Shown piece after piece: positions 48,171 through 60,126 of a stretch of 64,000 nt of DNA. A model generated the notes under the pieces. It was given only the letters and a program-made list of their open reading frames with translations, searched no databases and was not told the DNA's origin. The position numbers and the translations under genes were made by a program. The first letter of the stretch is position 1. Each line of letters opens with the position of its first letter. The DNA is from Flavivirga spongiicola (lineage in GTDB: Bacteria; Bacteroidota; Bacteroidia; Flavobacteriales; Flavobacteriaceae). Location: NCBI RefSeq assembly GCF_030540825.1, contig NZ_JAUOEO010000002.1:248001-312000 (forward strand), in the 5' to 3' direction.

Positions 48171-50933
48171 ATGAAAACAATTATAAAACAGGGTCTTTTA
48201 GTTTCGATGTTAATTTTTAGCAATGTTATGCTGTTTGGGCAGGAGCTATACACTGAAAACTCTGCTGTATCAACAGTAAACGAGTCAAATAGTTTGGGGT
48301 CTTTATCTTCATCTCATGGTAACCCAACGGTAAGCATTTCCAATGAATCGGATACAGGTAGCTACTCCTTTTTTCTTGAAAACACCAATAATCAAACCTA
48401 TGCAAGGCACGGGTTGGATATAGCTGTACAAAGTGGTGTAGACATTAGGGTGATTATAAAATTTAAAACAGAAAATGAAGCTGGAACTGGTTATGGTAAT
48501 GGATTTGTTTGGATTGAAGAAGGAATACCAACTAATACATGGGCACCTTCATCTCAAACAGGCTGGCAAATATTTGATGAGGTAGTAACACCAAATGCCT
48601 CTTCCATAAAGTTAACATTTGGCACCACTCAAACTGCCACCACTATTGATAAAATTTGGGTAGATGAGGTTTCTGTTATGACGGTAGACAATCAGGTTCC
48701 CACCTCACCAACACTTTCTAGTGTAGCTCAAACAGATACCACGGTAGATTTAAGTTGGACAGCAGCGACAGATAATATAGCCGTTACTGGATACAAAGTT
48801 TATAAAGATGCGGTTTTGGAAACCACTTTAGGTAGTGTTTTAACCTATCAAGTAACAGGACTAACAGCAGCTACAGCTTATAATTTTACAGTGACTGCTT
48901 TAGATGCTGCAGGGAATGAGAGTGTGGTTAGCAATACGATGGCTATAACAACCAATAGCACAAGTAATAATATTTTTTTAGAAGGCAATGCAGCTAATTT
49001 AAATAATGATGCAGATTCTATAGGAAGTTGTACAGGAGTAGGTGTTGACATAACGAGTGAAGGTAATGGAGATGGAACATTTAAAATTAGAGCAACTGCC
49101 AATACTACTGGAACAGGGAGACTAGTTTTTTATTTTCCAGCAAGCACAACAGGGCCTCATGAACTAAGATGGACAGCTTCAGAAAGTACTGGGGCAGATG
49201 GTAGAACAGCTCAAGGAAGAAACAGTGATGGCTTTGGGACTTATGTGAGTTTTACACCAAACCCGGCTCCTTCTTTTAATACTACTCCCACAGAATATGT
49301 TTCTACTTTAACAAATTTAGATGGTACAGGGTTCTCTGTAGAGTTTTTTATGTATAGTATGACCGTAGGGGATTATATAGATATTGATAATATTTCAATA
49401 ATTCCAATAACAGATTCGGAAGCTCCTTCTGCACCAACATTATCGAGTACATTACAAACAGATACCATGGCAGGTTTAAGCTGGACGACAGCGACGGACA
49501 ATATAGCGGTTACAGGGTACAAAGTTTATAAAGATGCGGTGTTGGAAACCACCTTAGGAAATGTGTTGAGTTATCAAGTAACGGGACTTACAGCAGCAAC
49601 CGCCTATAATTTCACGGTCACAGCTTTAGATGCCGCAGGCAATGAAAGTGTGGTTAGTAATTCAGTATCGGTTAATACTGATACTGTTTCGGGGGGTGTT
49701 CTAGTATCCTCTCAAATAGCATCCAGTTATGCTGATGCTGAAGAAAATCTTAACGATAATAGTATAGATATTAGTAGTAGCGATTTAGAGCTTTTTAACG
49801 AGCCTTCTTTCAATCAAGAGATAGGTTTACACTTTGCAAACCTTAGTATCCCCGCTGGAGCAAATATTTCGAATGCCTATATTCAATTTACTGTAGATGA
49901 AGTCACAACAGGAGTCGTAAGCCTTAACATTTATGCAGAAGCATCTAATACCCCCCAAATTTGGTCAAGTACTAATGGGGATATTACGAGCAGAACAAAA
50001 ACCACAGCATTTGTACAGTGGTCTCCACCAGATTGGAATACTGTTGATGAAAATGAAATCGCTCAGCAAACCCCAAATCTATCAGCTATTATTCAGGAAG
50101 TTGTGAATAGATCTGGCTATACTAGTAGCGATGCCATCAATATTATAGTTTCTGGAAACTCTGGTGGAAGACGAACAGCAAGAAGCTATGACGGAAGCTC
50201 TACGCAATCACCAAAACTCTTTGTTACTTATAATACATCGGGAGACACCCAATCCCCAACAGCGCCAACACTATCCAGTACATTACAAACCGATACCACA
50301 GTAGATTTAAGTTGGACAGCAGCAACTGACAATGTAGCCGTTACAGGATATAAAGTTTATAAAGATGCGGTATTAGAAACCACGTTAGGTAATGTTCTAA
50401 GTTATCAAGTAACAAGATTAACAGCAGCAACCGCTTATAACTTTACAGTGACTGCTTTAGATACAGCAGGAAATGAAAGTGTGGCTAGTAATACCTTACC
50501 TATTACTACCAATGTGTCTTCTGGAGGAGGCTCAGGTAATTGGACTTTAAATAATCAGGATGTCTATTACAATACGGGTAACGTAGGTATTGGCACAGAA
50601 ACCCCCGATGAAAAACTCGCGGTTAACGGTAATATTCATGCGAAAGAGATACGAGTTGATTTAAACGACTGGCCAGATTACGTATTTACAAAAGAATATG
50701 ACTTACCCACACTTAAACAAGTAGCAGAATATATTAAAAGTAATGGACATTTACCTAATATCCCATCAGCCAAAGAAGTAGAGGAAAGTGGTATTCAGTT
50801 AGGAGAAATGAATGCCAAGCTCCTTGAAAAAATTGAAGAATTAACACTTTATACGCTACAGCTCCAAAAGCTTATAGACAATCAATCAAAAAGGATTAAA
50901 CATATTCAACAAAAACAAAAAAACAGACAATAA
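48171..50933 (+). CDS. Modular FN3 fibre-like surface protein B
   Basis: 920 residues with a signal peptide (cut near LFGQ). A carbohydrate-binding-like N-terminal beta domain (about 25-170) is followed by FN3, then the NIFLEGNAANLNND domain shared with protein A and a second FN3 module. A DNRLRE-like beta domain follows (about 510-685, with GLHFANLSIPAGANISNAYI), then a third FN3 module and the same C-terminal GNVGIGTETPDEKLAVNG plus coiled-coil module. Modules match protein A closely, in places at DNA level, which points to recent duplication or gene conversion. Three bases from the preceding gene. Confidence 0.8.
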   Translation: MKTIIKQGLLVSMLIFSNVMLFGQELYTENSAVSTVNESNSLGSLSSSHGNPTVSISNESDTGSYSFFLENTNNQTYARHGLDIAVQSGVDIRVIIKFKTENEAGTGYGNGFVWIEEGIPTNTWAPSSQTGWQIFDEVVTPNASSIKLTFGTTQTATTIDKIWVDEVSVMTVDNQVPTSPTLSSVAQTDTTVDLSWTAATDNIAVTGYKVYKDAVLETTLGSVLTYQVTGLTAATAYNFTVTALDAAGNESVVSNTMAITTNSTSNNIFLEGNAANLNNDADSIGSCTGVGVDITSEGNGDGTFKIRATANTTGTGRLVFYFPASTTGPHELRWTASESTGADGRTAQGRNSDGFGTYVSFTPNPAPSFNTTPTEYVSTLTNLDGTGFSVEFFMYSMTVGDYIDIDNISIIPITDSEAPSAPTLSSTLQTDTMAGLSWTTATDNIAVTGYKVYKDAVLETTLGNVLSYQVTGLTAATAYNFTVTALDAAGNESVVSNSVSVNTDTVSGGVLVSSQIASSYADAEENLNDNSIDISSSDLELFNEPSFNQEIGLHFANLSIPAGANISNAYIQFTVDEVTTGVVSLNIYAEASNTPQIWSSTNGDITSRTKTTAFVQWSPPDWNTVDENEIAQQTPNLSAIIQEVVNRSGYTSSDAINIIVSGNSGGRRTARSYDGSSTQSPKLFVTYNTSGDTQSPTAPTLSSTLQTDTTVDLSWTAATDNVAVTGYKVYKDAVLETTLGNVLSYQVTRLTAATAYNFTVTALDTAGNESVASNTLPITTNVSSGGGSGNWTLNNQDVYYNTGNVGIGTETPDEKLAVNGNIHAKEIRVDLNDWPDYVFTKEYDLPTLKQVAEYIKSNGHLPNIPSAKEVEESGIQLGEMNAKLLEKIEELTLYTLQLQKLIDNQSKRIKHIQQKQKNRQ

Positions 50934-50934
50934 T

Positions 50935-53769
50935 ATGATGATTACGTTTAAAAAGATAATTCTTTTAAGTTTTTTAATGATTACAGGCAATATGATAGCT
51001 CAGTCATTTCAAGACTGGAATAGAAAGCAGGCTATTACAATTAATAGTAATCAGATAGGAGGAGCTACTAATTTAACAGATTTTCCATTTTTAGTAACTC
51101 TTGACCATTTAAATGGTGAAATTGTAGATGGTGGTTCAAATTCGGCTCTTAACGGTGGTGGTGATTTACGCTTTTCCAGTGACGCAGCCGGTAGTAATCG
51201 CTTAGCAATTGAAGTGGTAGAATTTATAACCGATGCAACGTCTTCAAACAGAAAATGTCAGGTCTGGGTAAAAATACCAAGTCTTTCTGCAACAGCAGAT
51301 ACCACTATATATGTATGGTATAATAAAACAGGAGAAACACAACCAGCGGCAACAGATACTTATGGAAGTCAAGCCGTTTGGACCAATTACAATTTTGTGA
51401 GTCATGATTGTATAACAGATTCTTCAGGAAACAAAGTAATAAATCAAACTGTTGCTGCCGATACTGCCGATAGTGTTTTTGATGGTACAACAGCTAATTT
51501 TAATGGTACAGATGACAGGCATACCATAGATATTTCGGACTGGAATTTGGCTGCCGGTCAAACCATTACATTTTGGGCAAATTATGATAATACCAGTTCA
51601 TATCAGAGAATGATTAATCTTATAAATAGCACTGGAGTAGTTCAAATAATGAAAGGGGATCAGTCTTTACCAGAGGATATAATATTCTTTAGTTCAACAA
51701 ATATTGCTACTGATGGTGTTAATGGTGATTCAAGAAAAGCTGATTTAGCGGCTCAAAACCAATGGGTCTATATTAGAGCAAGTACTATTGATTTGAATTC
51801 AGGTAGAAACTATAAAGTCAATAATATAGATCATTCTACCGTTTTGCCGAGTGTTCATAATTGGACACCAAGTACTAACGACAATGTTATGACCATTGGT
51901 GCCAGGGGAGACAATACTAATCATTTTCAAGGAAAAATAGCTTCCTTAATGATAAGCCCGTTACAACTTAGTGACGATTACGCGGCTAGTACTTATAATA
52001 ATCAAAATACCCCAGCAACTTTTGCCACGGCTGGAGCTCCGCAAGCAGCATCGCCGAGTGATAATCAAGCTCCAACGGCCTCCACATTATCTAGCTCAGC
52101 ACAAACCGATACCACAGTCGATTTAAGTTGGACGGCAGCTACAGATAATATAGCTGTTACCGGATACAAAGTTTATAAAGATGCAGTATTAGAAACTACT
52201 TTAGGCAATGTATTAACTTATCAAGTAACAGGACTTACAGCATCAACCGCTTATAATTTTACAGTAACCGCTTTAGATGCCGCAGGGAATGAAAGTGTGG
52301 TTAGTAATACATTAAACATTACTACAAATAATGCTTCTTCTTTTGACCCTGATTATCAAGCTATATTAGATGAGGCAACAACACAAGGTTATACATTGCC
52401 TAGCTCTAGTGACCAAATCATACAAAATGCTAAAGTGGTTTCAGCAAAAGCCAGTGGCGTATGGAATTTGGCTGATTACATTTTAGTATTTACAGAAACA
52501 AGCTCTAAAGAGTTTAAAATGATTAATTGGAAAAACCCAACGCAAAAAGCAATACCCTACCAAGGTAGTTCGGTAGTATCAGACTTAGTTCCTTTATTAG
52601 ACAGCAGCACCGGGTTGTCTTCAAATGGAACTAGGTATTTGTCTTTATATAATCCGTCACAAGGCGGGGTTAACTATACTTTGAATAATGCTGGTATTTA
52701 TGTAAATGTAGTTACAGCTCCATCTAATTATTTTGTTACAGCAGCAAATTTAGGAACTACAAATGGTTCATTAAGAATATTGCAGGAAAATGTTTCGTCT
52801 GATCAAATATTAAATGGAAGTTCAGTTATTCAAGATATGTCAGGAACTGGATTAAAAGGAATTAGCAGAAACTCATCAACAAATATCATATTTTCTAATG
52901 ATACAACAACCAATACTGTTTCTAATGGATCTACTTCTATTAATAATAATAGTCTCTCACTATGGGGAGCACAATGGGCGACTGATGAAAGTTGGAATCG
53001 AGGTGATGCCAAAATAGGTTATGTTATTATAGGAGCAGATATGTCTGCTAACTTAACAGATATAAAAACAGCCTTTGATGTTACGTCAAATAATGACACT
53101 CAGTCTCCAACCGCACCAACATTATCCAGTACCTCACAAACCAATACTACCGTTGATTTAAGCTGGACAGCAGCCACAGACAATATAGCAGTTACAGGGT
53201 ACAAAGTATACAAAGATGCAGTATTAGAAACGACTTTAGGCAATGTTTTAACTTATCAAGTAACAGGACTTACAGCAGCAACCGCTTATAATTTTACGGT
53301 CACCGCATTAGATGCAGCTGGAAATGAAAGTGTGGTTAGCAATACAGAGAGCATAACTACAAATGCAGTATCTGGAGGAGGTTCAGGAAACTGGACTTTG
53401 AACAACCAAGATGTCTACTACAATACAGGTAATGTGGGTATCGGTACCAATACACCAGATGAAAAACTAGCAGTTAATGGTAATATTCATGCCAAAGAAA
53501 TCCGGGTTGATTTGAATGACTGGCCAGATTATGTGTTTACTAAAGATCATGATCTGCTTACGCTTAAGCAAGTAAAGAATTACATTAAAAGTAAAGGGCA
53601 TTTACCCAATATTCCATCTGCTAAAGAAGTGGAAGAAAATGGAGTGAAATTAGGAGAAATGAATGTGAAGCTCCTTGAAAAAATTGAAGAGTTGACACTT
53701 TATATTTTACATCTGAAAAACACACTAGACCTTCAAAAAGAACAAATTAAAAATCTAGAAAGAAACTAG
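50935..53769 (+). CDS. Modular FN3 fibre-like surface protein C
   Basis: 944 residues (second Met also possible). Signal peptide cut near MIAQ. The N-terminus FQDWNRKQAITINSNQIGG is a DUF2341 domain, followed by a LamG/concanavalin-like domain (about 150-365, ITFWANYDNTSSYQRMINLI). Then an FN3 module, a copy of the protein A N-terminal domain (DYQAILDEATTQGYTLPSSS), a further FN3 module, and the shared C-terminal module with coiled coil. DUF2341 and LamG often occur in glycan-binding proteins, so adhesion to polysaccharide is plausible. One base after gene B. Confidence 0.8.
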   Translation: MMITFKKIILLSFLMITGNMIAQSFQDWNRKQAITINSNQIGGATNLTDFPFLVTLDHLNGEIVDGGSNSALNGGGDLRFSSDAAGSNRLAIEVVEFITDATSSNRKCQVWVKIPSLSATADTTIYVWYNKTGETQPAATDTYGSQAVWTNYNFVSHDCITDSSGNKVINQTVAADTADSVFDGTTANFNGTDDRHTIDISDWNLAAGQTITFWANYDNTSSYQRMINLINSTGVVQIMKGDQSLPEDIIFFSSTNIATDGVNGDSRKADLAAQNQWVYIRASTIDLNSGRNYKVNNIDHSTVLPSVHNWTPSTNDNVMTIGARGDNTNHFQGKIASLMISPLQLSDDYAASTYNNQNTPATFATAGAPQAASPSDNQAPTASTLSSSAQTDTTVDLSWTAATDNIAVTGYKVYKDAVLETTLGNVLTYQVTGLTASTAYNFTVTALDAAGNESVVSNTLNITTNNASSFDPDYQAILDEATTQGYTLPSSSDQIIQNAKVVSAKASGVWNLADYILVFTETSSKEFKMINWKNPTQKAIPYQGSSVVSDLVPLLDSSTGLSSNGTRYLSLYNPSQGGVNYTLNNAGIYVNVVTAPSNYFVTAANLGTTNGSLRILQENVSSDQILNGSSVIQDMSGTGLKGISRNSSTNIIFSNDTTTNTVSNGSTSINNNSLSLWGAQWATDESWNRGDAKIGYVIIGADMSANLTDIKTAFDVTSNNDTQSPTAPTLSSTSQTNTTVDLSWTAATDNIAVTGYKVYKDAVLETTLGNVLTYQVTGLTAATAYNFTVTALDAAGNESVVSNTESITTNAVSGGGSGNWTLNNQDVYYNTGNVGIGTNTPDEKLAVNGNIHAKEIRVDLNDWPDYVFTKDHDLLTLKQVKNYIKSKGHLPNIPSAKEVEENGVKLGEMNVKLLEKIEELTLYILHLKNTLDLQKEQIKNLERN

Positions 53770-53800
53770 AATAATTAATAAAGTTATAATAATCTAAGTT

Positions 53801-56800
53801 ATGATTTATACAATAAGAACCAGTAAACTATCAAAAGTTATAGCAAGTTATCTAGCAATACAATTGATGTTAACAACGGTACAGCCATCCAATTTATTTG
53901 CCTTAACCAGTGGTCCTTCACAACCGGAATTTAACTCGTTTACACCCATTGGTACTTCAGATATGGTGAATTTATCGACTGGTGATTTTAACTATAACAT
54001 TCCTATCATGGATGTTGGCGGATATCCTTTAAATCTGGCTTACGACTCTGGAGTCACCATGGATCAGGAAGCCTCTTGGGTGGGGTTAGGTTGGAACCTA
54101 AACGTCGGGCAAATAAACAGGCAAGTACGTGGAATTCCTGATGATTTTAAAGGGGATGAAATGACTTATGAGAAAAACTTGAAGCCTAATGTTACGGTGG
54201 GAATTAGTGCGCAGTATTCAAGTCAGGTTTTTGGGTTAGAAGCAGAAGATTATGTTAAAGGAGGTCTTGCGGTAGGCATGGGCATACAATATAATAATTA
54301 TCATGGTATTAGTTTTAAACCATCTTATGGTTTGTCTTTAGATTTGGGTGATTATGTAACTGTGGGTATGAATGTGCAAACATCAGCAACCGAAGGAGCT
54401 ACTATTTCTCCATCTCTAAGTGCGAAAGCCAACCTCCCATATATAGATAACTTATCAGTTGGAGGAAGATTAAATGCAGGGTTGTCTTATAACTCAAATA
54501 AAGGTTTAACATCTTTTTCTTTAAGTGCTTCTGCATCTGCTACCTATAAATTGAGTACAAAGAGCGAGACAATAGCAAAAACTTCTGAATCTTTTGGGGT
54601 CTCATCTGGAAGTTTATCTTTTTCTAGTGTTACATTAACGCCAAGAAAACGAAGTGCTTTTCAAGACTTTAACAGCACATTTTCGTTTTCAACAGGTGTA
54701 GATTTATGGGGAGTAGATGGTGAAGGAGAAATATCAGCAACGGCCTCTGTTCAAAAAATAAAAGATAAGACTAAAAAAGAGAAGGCCTATGGCTATGAGT
54801 TTACAGGATTGGCGACAAAAAATGATGTCTTAGATTATAATAGAGAGAATGACAGGGTGATTAGTAAAAATATGCTGGCATTGCCTTATACTAATTATAC
54901 ATATGATTTGTATAGTGTGAATGGACAAGGGATTAATGGCATGTTTAGAGCCCATCGTAGTCAAATAGGACAAATTTATGATGAATATGTAAAAGATGAA
55001 AGTTTAGGACTTAGTTTAGGTGGCGAGTTTGAAGGTGGGCCTTCTTGGCATGTGGGAGCAAATTTTGTAGCGGCCCCTTCAAAAAGTCATACGGGCGTTT
55101 GGGAAACAAGAGCCTCTAATACGTTTAAAAATGAAAATGAGAATAAATCATCATCTAATTTAGATTATGAGCCTGTATATTTTAAATACGTAGGAGAGAA
55201 TAAAGTCGATCATGAAAGAAGCCTTTACACCAGTCAGTTAAAAGGAGATAAACCGATGGCTGTTAATATAGGAGGCACAGGTTTTAATAGATATGCAACT
55301 ACCAATTTTAGGGTTAAAGAATATGATACAGACAATATTCCTAGTCATCCGGTACAATCTTTTGAAACCACTTCTGGAGGGAAATTTAAAAGAACAACAA
55401 GAGATGTTCGAAATCAATCCGTACAGAAAGTAACAGTCAGTGAGTTGCGTGATTTTTACACAGGAGATTATGCACTAGAACACATTAATGCAAACGCTGC
55501 CGAACACCATACAGCAGAACTTAGAATGTTAAAACCAGATGGTTCTACCTACGTGTTTGGAGAAACAGCATATAATACAGAAAAACAAGAAGTCACTTTT
55601 GCGACCAATTCTAATAACTTTGATTGCGCGACTGGCATTGTAACCTATAACCCAGGAGATAACTCAACAAACAATAAAGCAGGCATTGATCATTTTTATG
55701 ACAGAGTAATTACCCCAGCTTACGCACATACCTATTTATTGTCCTCTGTATTATCTTCAGATTACGAAGATTTAACAGGTAATGGTCCTACCGATGATGA
55801 TTTGGGAGCCTATACACTTTTTAAATATAAGAAGCAAGATGAAGACTTTCAATGGCGTATTCCCTTTGGTCTAAATGAGGCTTCTTATAATGAGGGGTTA
55901 AGAAGTAATCGAGCAGATCAAAAAGGAAGTTATCTCTACGGTAAAAAAGAGATAAAATATATAGACAAAATAGAGACCAAAACGCATGTAGCTATTTTTA
56001 AATTATCAGATAGAGAAGATGCTATAGGGGTCAATGACCATAATGGTGGTGCTGGTTTAGGAAGGTTACAAAAGATTGATGAGATTAGATTGTATTCCAA
56101 ACCGGAATATGAAGATTTCAAAGAAGTACTTGAAGATGAAGATCCAGATAATGATCCTAGTATAGATCAACTATCTCCAATTAAAACCGCCTATTTTGAA
56201 TATAATTATGCTTTATGTGGTAACCTTCCTAATAATACAGGAACTATTATAGATGTAGATGGAATAAACATCAATGCTAATAAAGGGAAGCTTACTCTAA
56301 AAAAAGTTTATTTTACATACCGTACCTCTTTGATGGGGAAACATACCCCTTATACGTTTAGCTATAATGAAGATGACTTAAATTATAACCCGGATTATAA
56401 CTTAAAAGCTTTTGATATTTGGGGGAATTATAAGCCAAATGCTCTAGGTGGCTGTAACACACAGGATCCAATAACGACTTCAGAATTCCCTTTTGTAGAT
56501 CAAGATGATAAAACACTACAAGATCAATACGCTGCTTCGTGGTCATTAACTGCCATAGAATTACCGTCTGGAGGCTCCATTGATTTAACTTATGAAAGTG
56601 ATGACTATCAATATGTGCAGGATAGACCAACTATGGAAATGTTTAAAGTGGTAGGAGCAGGTACTAATGATAGTCCAGCAGATCCAGAAAATAACCACTC
56701 GTTATATCAAGGCGTTGTTCCATCCACTTATTTATATGTAAAATTAGAAGATGAAACAAGCCCAATTTCATCAGAAATATTTAAACAAAAGTATTTAAAC

Positions 56801-59800
56801 AATCAAGACGAGAAACCAATCTACTTTCGTTTTTTAGTGAATATGACTAAAAGAGGGGCTCTTAACTCTAATAGTAGTGATTATGATTATGTGACTGGTT
56901 ATTTTAATTTAGGAGGTAATGTCAATGTTTTCGAATCGCCTGCCAGTTCAGGCAATTTTTATGCGGCTGTGCCCATGGCGACTACCGATATGGAAGGAGG
57001 AACTAGTGGCCCCAGTCAGGTAAACCCCATATCAAAAGCAGGTTGGTATTTTGGAAGGCAGTATTTAAATGGGATTGTATATGGTTTAAATCAAGATCAT
57101 AGAACAGAAAATGCGGTAACCATTGCAAAAAAATTAGTGTCTAGCATAGGTGCCATAGGTGAAATATTCACGGGGCCTAATAAAAAACTGAGAAACAAAC
57201 GATGTGCTCAAAATTTTATTCCTGAAAAATCCTGGATTCGACTATCAACACCAAAGCTGTATAAACTAGGAGGTGGTTCACGGGTAAAGCAGTTAGTCAT
57301 GAATGATCATTGGGATACTATGGCAACAGGGAGCGACATGCAAACCTATGGACAGACTTATAACTATACATTAGAAGATAATAGTTCCAGCGGGGTCGCA
57401 ACTTTCGAGCCTAACGATAGCGCAGAAAATCCCTTTGTAGAACCTTTCTATGATAAAGCAGAACGTCTTATTGCTCCTCGGGAAGTCAGTTATGTAGAAA
57501 AACCTTTTGGAAAAGCATTTTTTCCACACTCTAAAGTTACTTATAGTCGTGTCTCAGTAAAGAATTTAGAACGTCCAGACATTAAAAGACATGCTACGGG
57601 TGAGGTCATCTCTGAGTTTTATACTACAAAAGACTTTCCAACAAAAGTAGATTATACCGATATAGATAGCCACTATGCCAGTAATCAAAATAACGTATTA
57701 GAGCAACTTATTGGCGGACTTTTTGGATTGCCAGTAAAAGTGAAAAATGAGTTTACTTTATCACAAGGTTATGTCGTCCATACGAATGATATGGATGGTA
57801 AAATGAAATCTCAAAACGTCTATCAGGAAGGAATGAGTACACCTATTTCTTCTGTAACATATAAATATAGTACCAAGGTAAAAGATGATACGAATAATCA
57901 GCTAGCAAATGCAAGTGTTCTTAATAATGTGCTCCCAACAATAAGTAAAAACGGTGAAGTAATAAATAAAGAAATAGGCGTGGATTATGATGTTATTACT
58001 GATTTTAGAGAAGCTTATTCTAAATCTGAAACAAAAGGGGTTAATGCAAATGTAGTAGCCATCCCGTTTACCCTTTTTGTTCTGATCATTTGGACGGCAT
58101 TTCCAGTTTTAACAAAACAGGAAAACATCGCTCACAGTGTCATTACTACTAAAACAGTGCATACCACATCGGTTTTAAAAGAAAAAATAGCAACCGATTT
58201 AGGGTCTAAAGTGTCTACGGTAAACGAAGCTTGGGATGCAGAAACCGGACAGGTTATTCTAACCAAAACCATTAATGAGTTTGATGATACTTATTATAAT
58301 TTCAACTTCCCAGCCTATTGGGCCTATAATAATATGGGGCAAGCCTCTAAAAATTTAGGTATTAAAGGAACTTTAACACCTTCTGGAGATTACTTTATGT
58401 TACCAAATGCCGATAAGTATCTAACATTGGGAGACGAGCTTATGGCATCCTATGGAAATACTACAGAACGTTTGTGGGTGGTAGGGTTTAACGACGCAGG
58501 TACAGGCGTGCTCTTAATGGACAAAGACGGTAGCGTAGCAAATAAAAGCGAGGGCTATACCATACAGGAAAATATAAACTTTAAAATAGTGCGCTCGGGG
58601 TACCGTAACCAGCAAATGGGCAATATGGGATCTATAACCATGATGAGCAACCCTTTAAAAAAGGATGCCAATGACAATTATCTTAATATAGATACCGCAA
58701 CATTCTCACAGTTAGCTACAGCCCCAGCTGTAAACAACTTGCGTATTGTTAACGCCAGTGCGGTTGCTTACAATGATTTTTGGAACTGTCAATGTGAAAA
58801 TAACCTGCCATTTATTCCAAATGCTAATGTCAATGAAGATGTTTTAGCAAATTTAGCCATAGAAGAATATAAATTTAATCCCTACTTGTATAATGCAAAT
58901 GGAGAATGGCGTGCGGAAAAATCATACGCCTATTTAACCGAACGCACAGATGTAAAAGAAGGAAGCAATACGGTTAGAAAACATACAAGAAAAGAAGGTT
59001 ATTTTAAAGAGTTTACACCTTTTTACAGCTTAGGTTCTGGAGATACACAATGGGCTGTAAACCCCGCAGTCATAAATGAGCAAACCCCCGATATAATAAA
59101 TTATTGGACGTTTGCCAGCGAAGTGACCCAGTACAGTCCATATGGAGCCGAAATAGAAAACAAAGATGCTCTTGATAGATATTCGTCTGCCCAGTATGGT
59201 TATAATTTCACATTACCAACGGCTGTAGCTTCCAATAGTAAATATCGTTATATGGGAGCAGATAACTTTGAGGATTATAGCTATTTAAATTCTGAAAACG
59301 GACATTTTAATTTCAAAGAAAATGTAGATAATGATGGGGCAGGCGGGATTCAGTTATCCACAGATCAAGCCCATACGGGACATAGCAGTTTACTACTCCC
59401 AAATAATAGTCTGGCTGATAAAGAAGTAGAGCTTCTGGGAATTGAAGCAGCAGATGCCGATGTAGACGGTGACGGTATACCAAATGAAGAAGATAACTGT
59501 CCTTATACATGGAATAAAAACCAAAAAGATTACGATGGGGATTTAATAGGTGATGTCTGTGATGACGAGGCCGTTCCAGAAATGTCCAACGTGATTAAAA
59601 CAGGAAGGTTAAATAATAGTTGTAGTAAACAAATGACTTTTACTGTTGATGGTACTCCAAATGGTAAAGGATACCTTAAGTTTCATATTTCTGAAAGGCC
59701 ACGTGGCGGTTTTGTTATATTCTTAGATGGTGTAAAAATAGGAGATGATGGAGCAGATAACCCTGATGGTAAAGAAGTTGAAATAAATTTTGATGCTACA

Positions 59801-59998
59801 GGTAAATATTTTGGGCAGTTTGAATTATGGGGGCAACGTAAAGATAAAAGCTATTTAAAAACAGCTATAGAGTTACAAGACAGTTTCCATGACTATGTTT
59901 CTAAAACGTTTTTAACGCTTACGGTTTATAAAAGTAAGGGGTGCCATGGAGAATCATACCAAGATAATAAGTTATTTGATTCTGAACTTCCGGATTAA
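53801..59998 (+). CDS. Giant SpvB/RHS-like surface protein
   Basis: 2065 residues. A signal-like N-terminus ([20 protein letters not shown]) is followed by the block [20 protein letters not shown], then [20 protein letters not shown] and [20 protein letters not shown], typical of large Bacteroidota SpvB/RHS-type proteins. I see no run of YD repeats and no RHS-core DPxG-type end, so it is not a classic RHS toxin. A hydrophobic segment lies near 1413-1440. Residues about 1885-1925 form calcium-binding thrombospondin-3-type repeats ([17 protein letters not shown]), then a C-terminal beta domain. No type IX sorting domain. Probably secreted or surface-attached by the neighbouring machine. Confidence 0.75.
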   Translation: MIYTIRTSKLSKVIASYLAIQLMLTTVQPSNLFALTSGPSQPEFNSFTPIGTSDMVNLSTGDFNYNIPIMDVGGYPLNLAYDSGVTMDQEASWVGLGWNLNVGQINRQVRGIPDDFKGDEMTYEKNLKPNVTVGISAQYSSQVFGLEAEDYVKGGLAVGMGIQYNNYHGISFKPSYGLSLDLGDYVTVGMNVQTSATEGATISPSLSAKANLPYIDNLSVGGRLNAGLSYNSNKGLTSFSLSASASATYKLSTKSETIAKTSESFGVSSGSLSFSSVTLTPRKRSAFQDFNSTFSFSTGVDLWGVDGEGEISATASVQKIKDKTKKEKAYGYEFTGLATKNDVLDYNRENDRVISKNMLALPYTNYTYDLYSVNGQGINGMFRAHRSQIGQIYDEYVKDESLGLSLGGEFEGGPSWHVGANFVAAPSKSHTGVWETRASNTFKNENENKSSSNLDYEPVYFKYVGENKVDHERSLYTSQLKGDKPMAVNIGGTGFNRYATTNFRVKEYDTDNIPSHPVQSFETTSGGKFKRTTRDVRNQSVQKVTVSELRDFYTGDYALEHINANAAEHHTAELRMLKPDGSTYVFGETAYNTEKQEVTFATNSNNFDCATGIVTYNPGDNSTNNKAGIDHFYDRVITPAYAHTYLLSSVLSSDYEDLTGNGPTDDDLGAYTLFKYKKQDEDFQWRIPFGLNEASYNEGLRSNRADQKGSYLYGKKEIKYIDKIETKTHVAIFKLSDREDAIGVNDHNGGAGLGRLQKIDEIRLYSKPEYEDFKEVLEDEDPDNDPSIDQLSPIKTAYFEYNYALCGNLPNNTGTIIDVDGININANKGKLTLKKVYFTYRTSLMGKHTPYTFSYNEDDLNYNPDYNLKAFDIWGNYKPNALGGCNTQDPITTSEFPFVDQDDKTLQDQYAASWSLTAIELPSGGSIDLTYESDDYQYVQDRPTMEMFKVVGAGTNDSPADPENNHSLYQGVVPSTYLYVKLEDETSPISSEIFKQKYLNNQDEKPIYFRFLVNMTKRGALNSNSSDYDYVTGYFNLGGNVNVFESPASSGNFYAAVPMATTDMEGGTSGPSQVNPISKAGWYFGRQYLNGIVYGLNQDHRTENAVTIAKKLVSSIGAIGEIFTGPNKKLRNKRCAQNFIPEKSWIRLSTPKLYKLGGGSRVKQLVMNDHWDTMATGSDMQTYGQTYNYTLEDNSSSGVATFEPNDSAENPFVEPFYDKAERLIAPREVSYVEKPFGKAFFPHSKVTYSRVSVKNLERPDIKRHATGEVISEFYTTKDFPTKVDYTDIDSHYASNQNNVLEQLIGGLFGLPVKVKNEFTLSQGYVVHTNDMDGKMKSQNVYQEGMSTPISSVTYKYSTKVKDDTNNQLANASVLNNVLPTISKNGEVINKEIGVDYDVITDFREAYSKSETKGVNANVVAIPFTLFVLIIWTAFPVLTKQENIAHSVITTKTVHTTSVLKEKIATDLGSKVSTVNEAWDAETGQVILTKTINEFDDTYYNFNFPAYWAYNNMGQASKNLGIKGTLTPSGDYFMLPNADKYLTLGDELMASYGNTTERLWVVGFNDAGTGVLLMDKDGSVANKSEGYTIQENINFKIVRSGYRNQQMGNMGSITMMSNPLKKDANDNYLNIDTATFSQLATAPAVNNLRIVNASAVAYNDFWNCQCENNLPFIPNANVNEDVLANLAIEEYKFNPYLYNANGEWRAEKSYAYLTERTDVKEGSNTVRKHTRKEGYFKEFTPFYSLGSGDTQWAVNPAVINEQTPDIINYWTFASEVTQYSPYGAEIENKDALDRYSSAQYGYNFTLPTAVASNSKYRYMGADNFEDYSYLNSENGHFNFKENVDNDGAGGIQLSTDQAHTGHSSLLLPNNSLADKEVELLGIEAADADVDGDGIPNEEDNCPYTWNKNQKDYDGDLIGDVCDDEAVPEMSNVIKTGRLNNSCSKQMTFTVDGTPNGKGYLKFHISERPRGGFVIFLDGVKIGDDGADNPDGKEVEINFDATGKYFGQFELWGQRKDKSYLKTAIELQDSFHDYVSKTFLTLTVYKSKGCHGESYQDNKLFDSELPD

Positions 59999-60126
59999 TT
60001 AAACTAAAAAAGCTTCTGTATGAAATCAAAGTCTAACAATGCAACCTGTTAATAATGGCATTTTCCAAGTTATCATTTTACATAAATTACAATTTAGTTA
60101 TTAGCAATAAAACCTGATTATATATC

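Noticed and set aside
45939..53769. Type IX secretion substrates
   Set aside because: The C-termini are fibre-like modules ending in coiled coils, not a type A or B sorting domain. The assignment was not made, though remote similarity cannot be ruled out by eye.
53801..59998. Polymorphic RHS toxin with immunity gene
   Set aside because: No RHS-core motif, no variable toxin end, and no small immunity gene in the 128-bp gap that follows.
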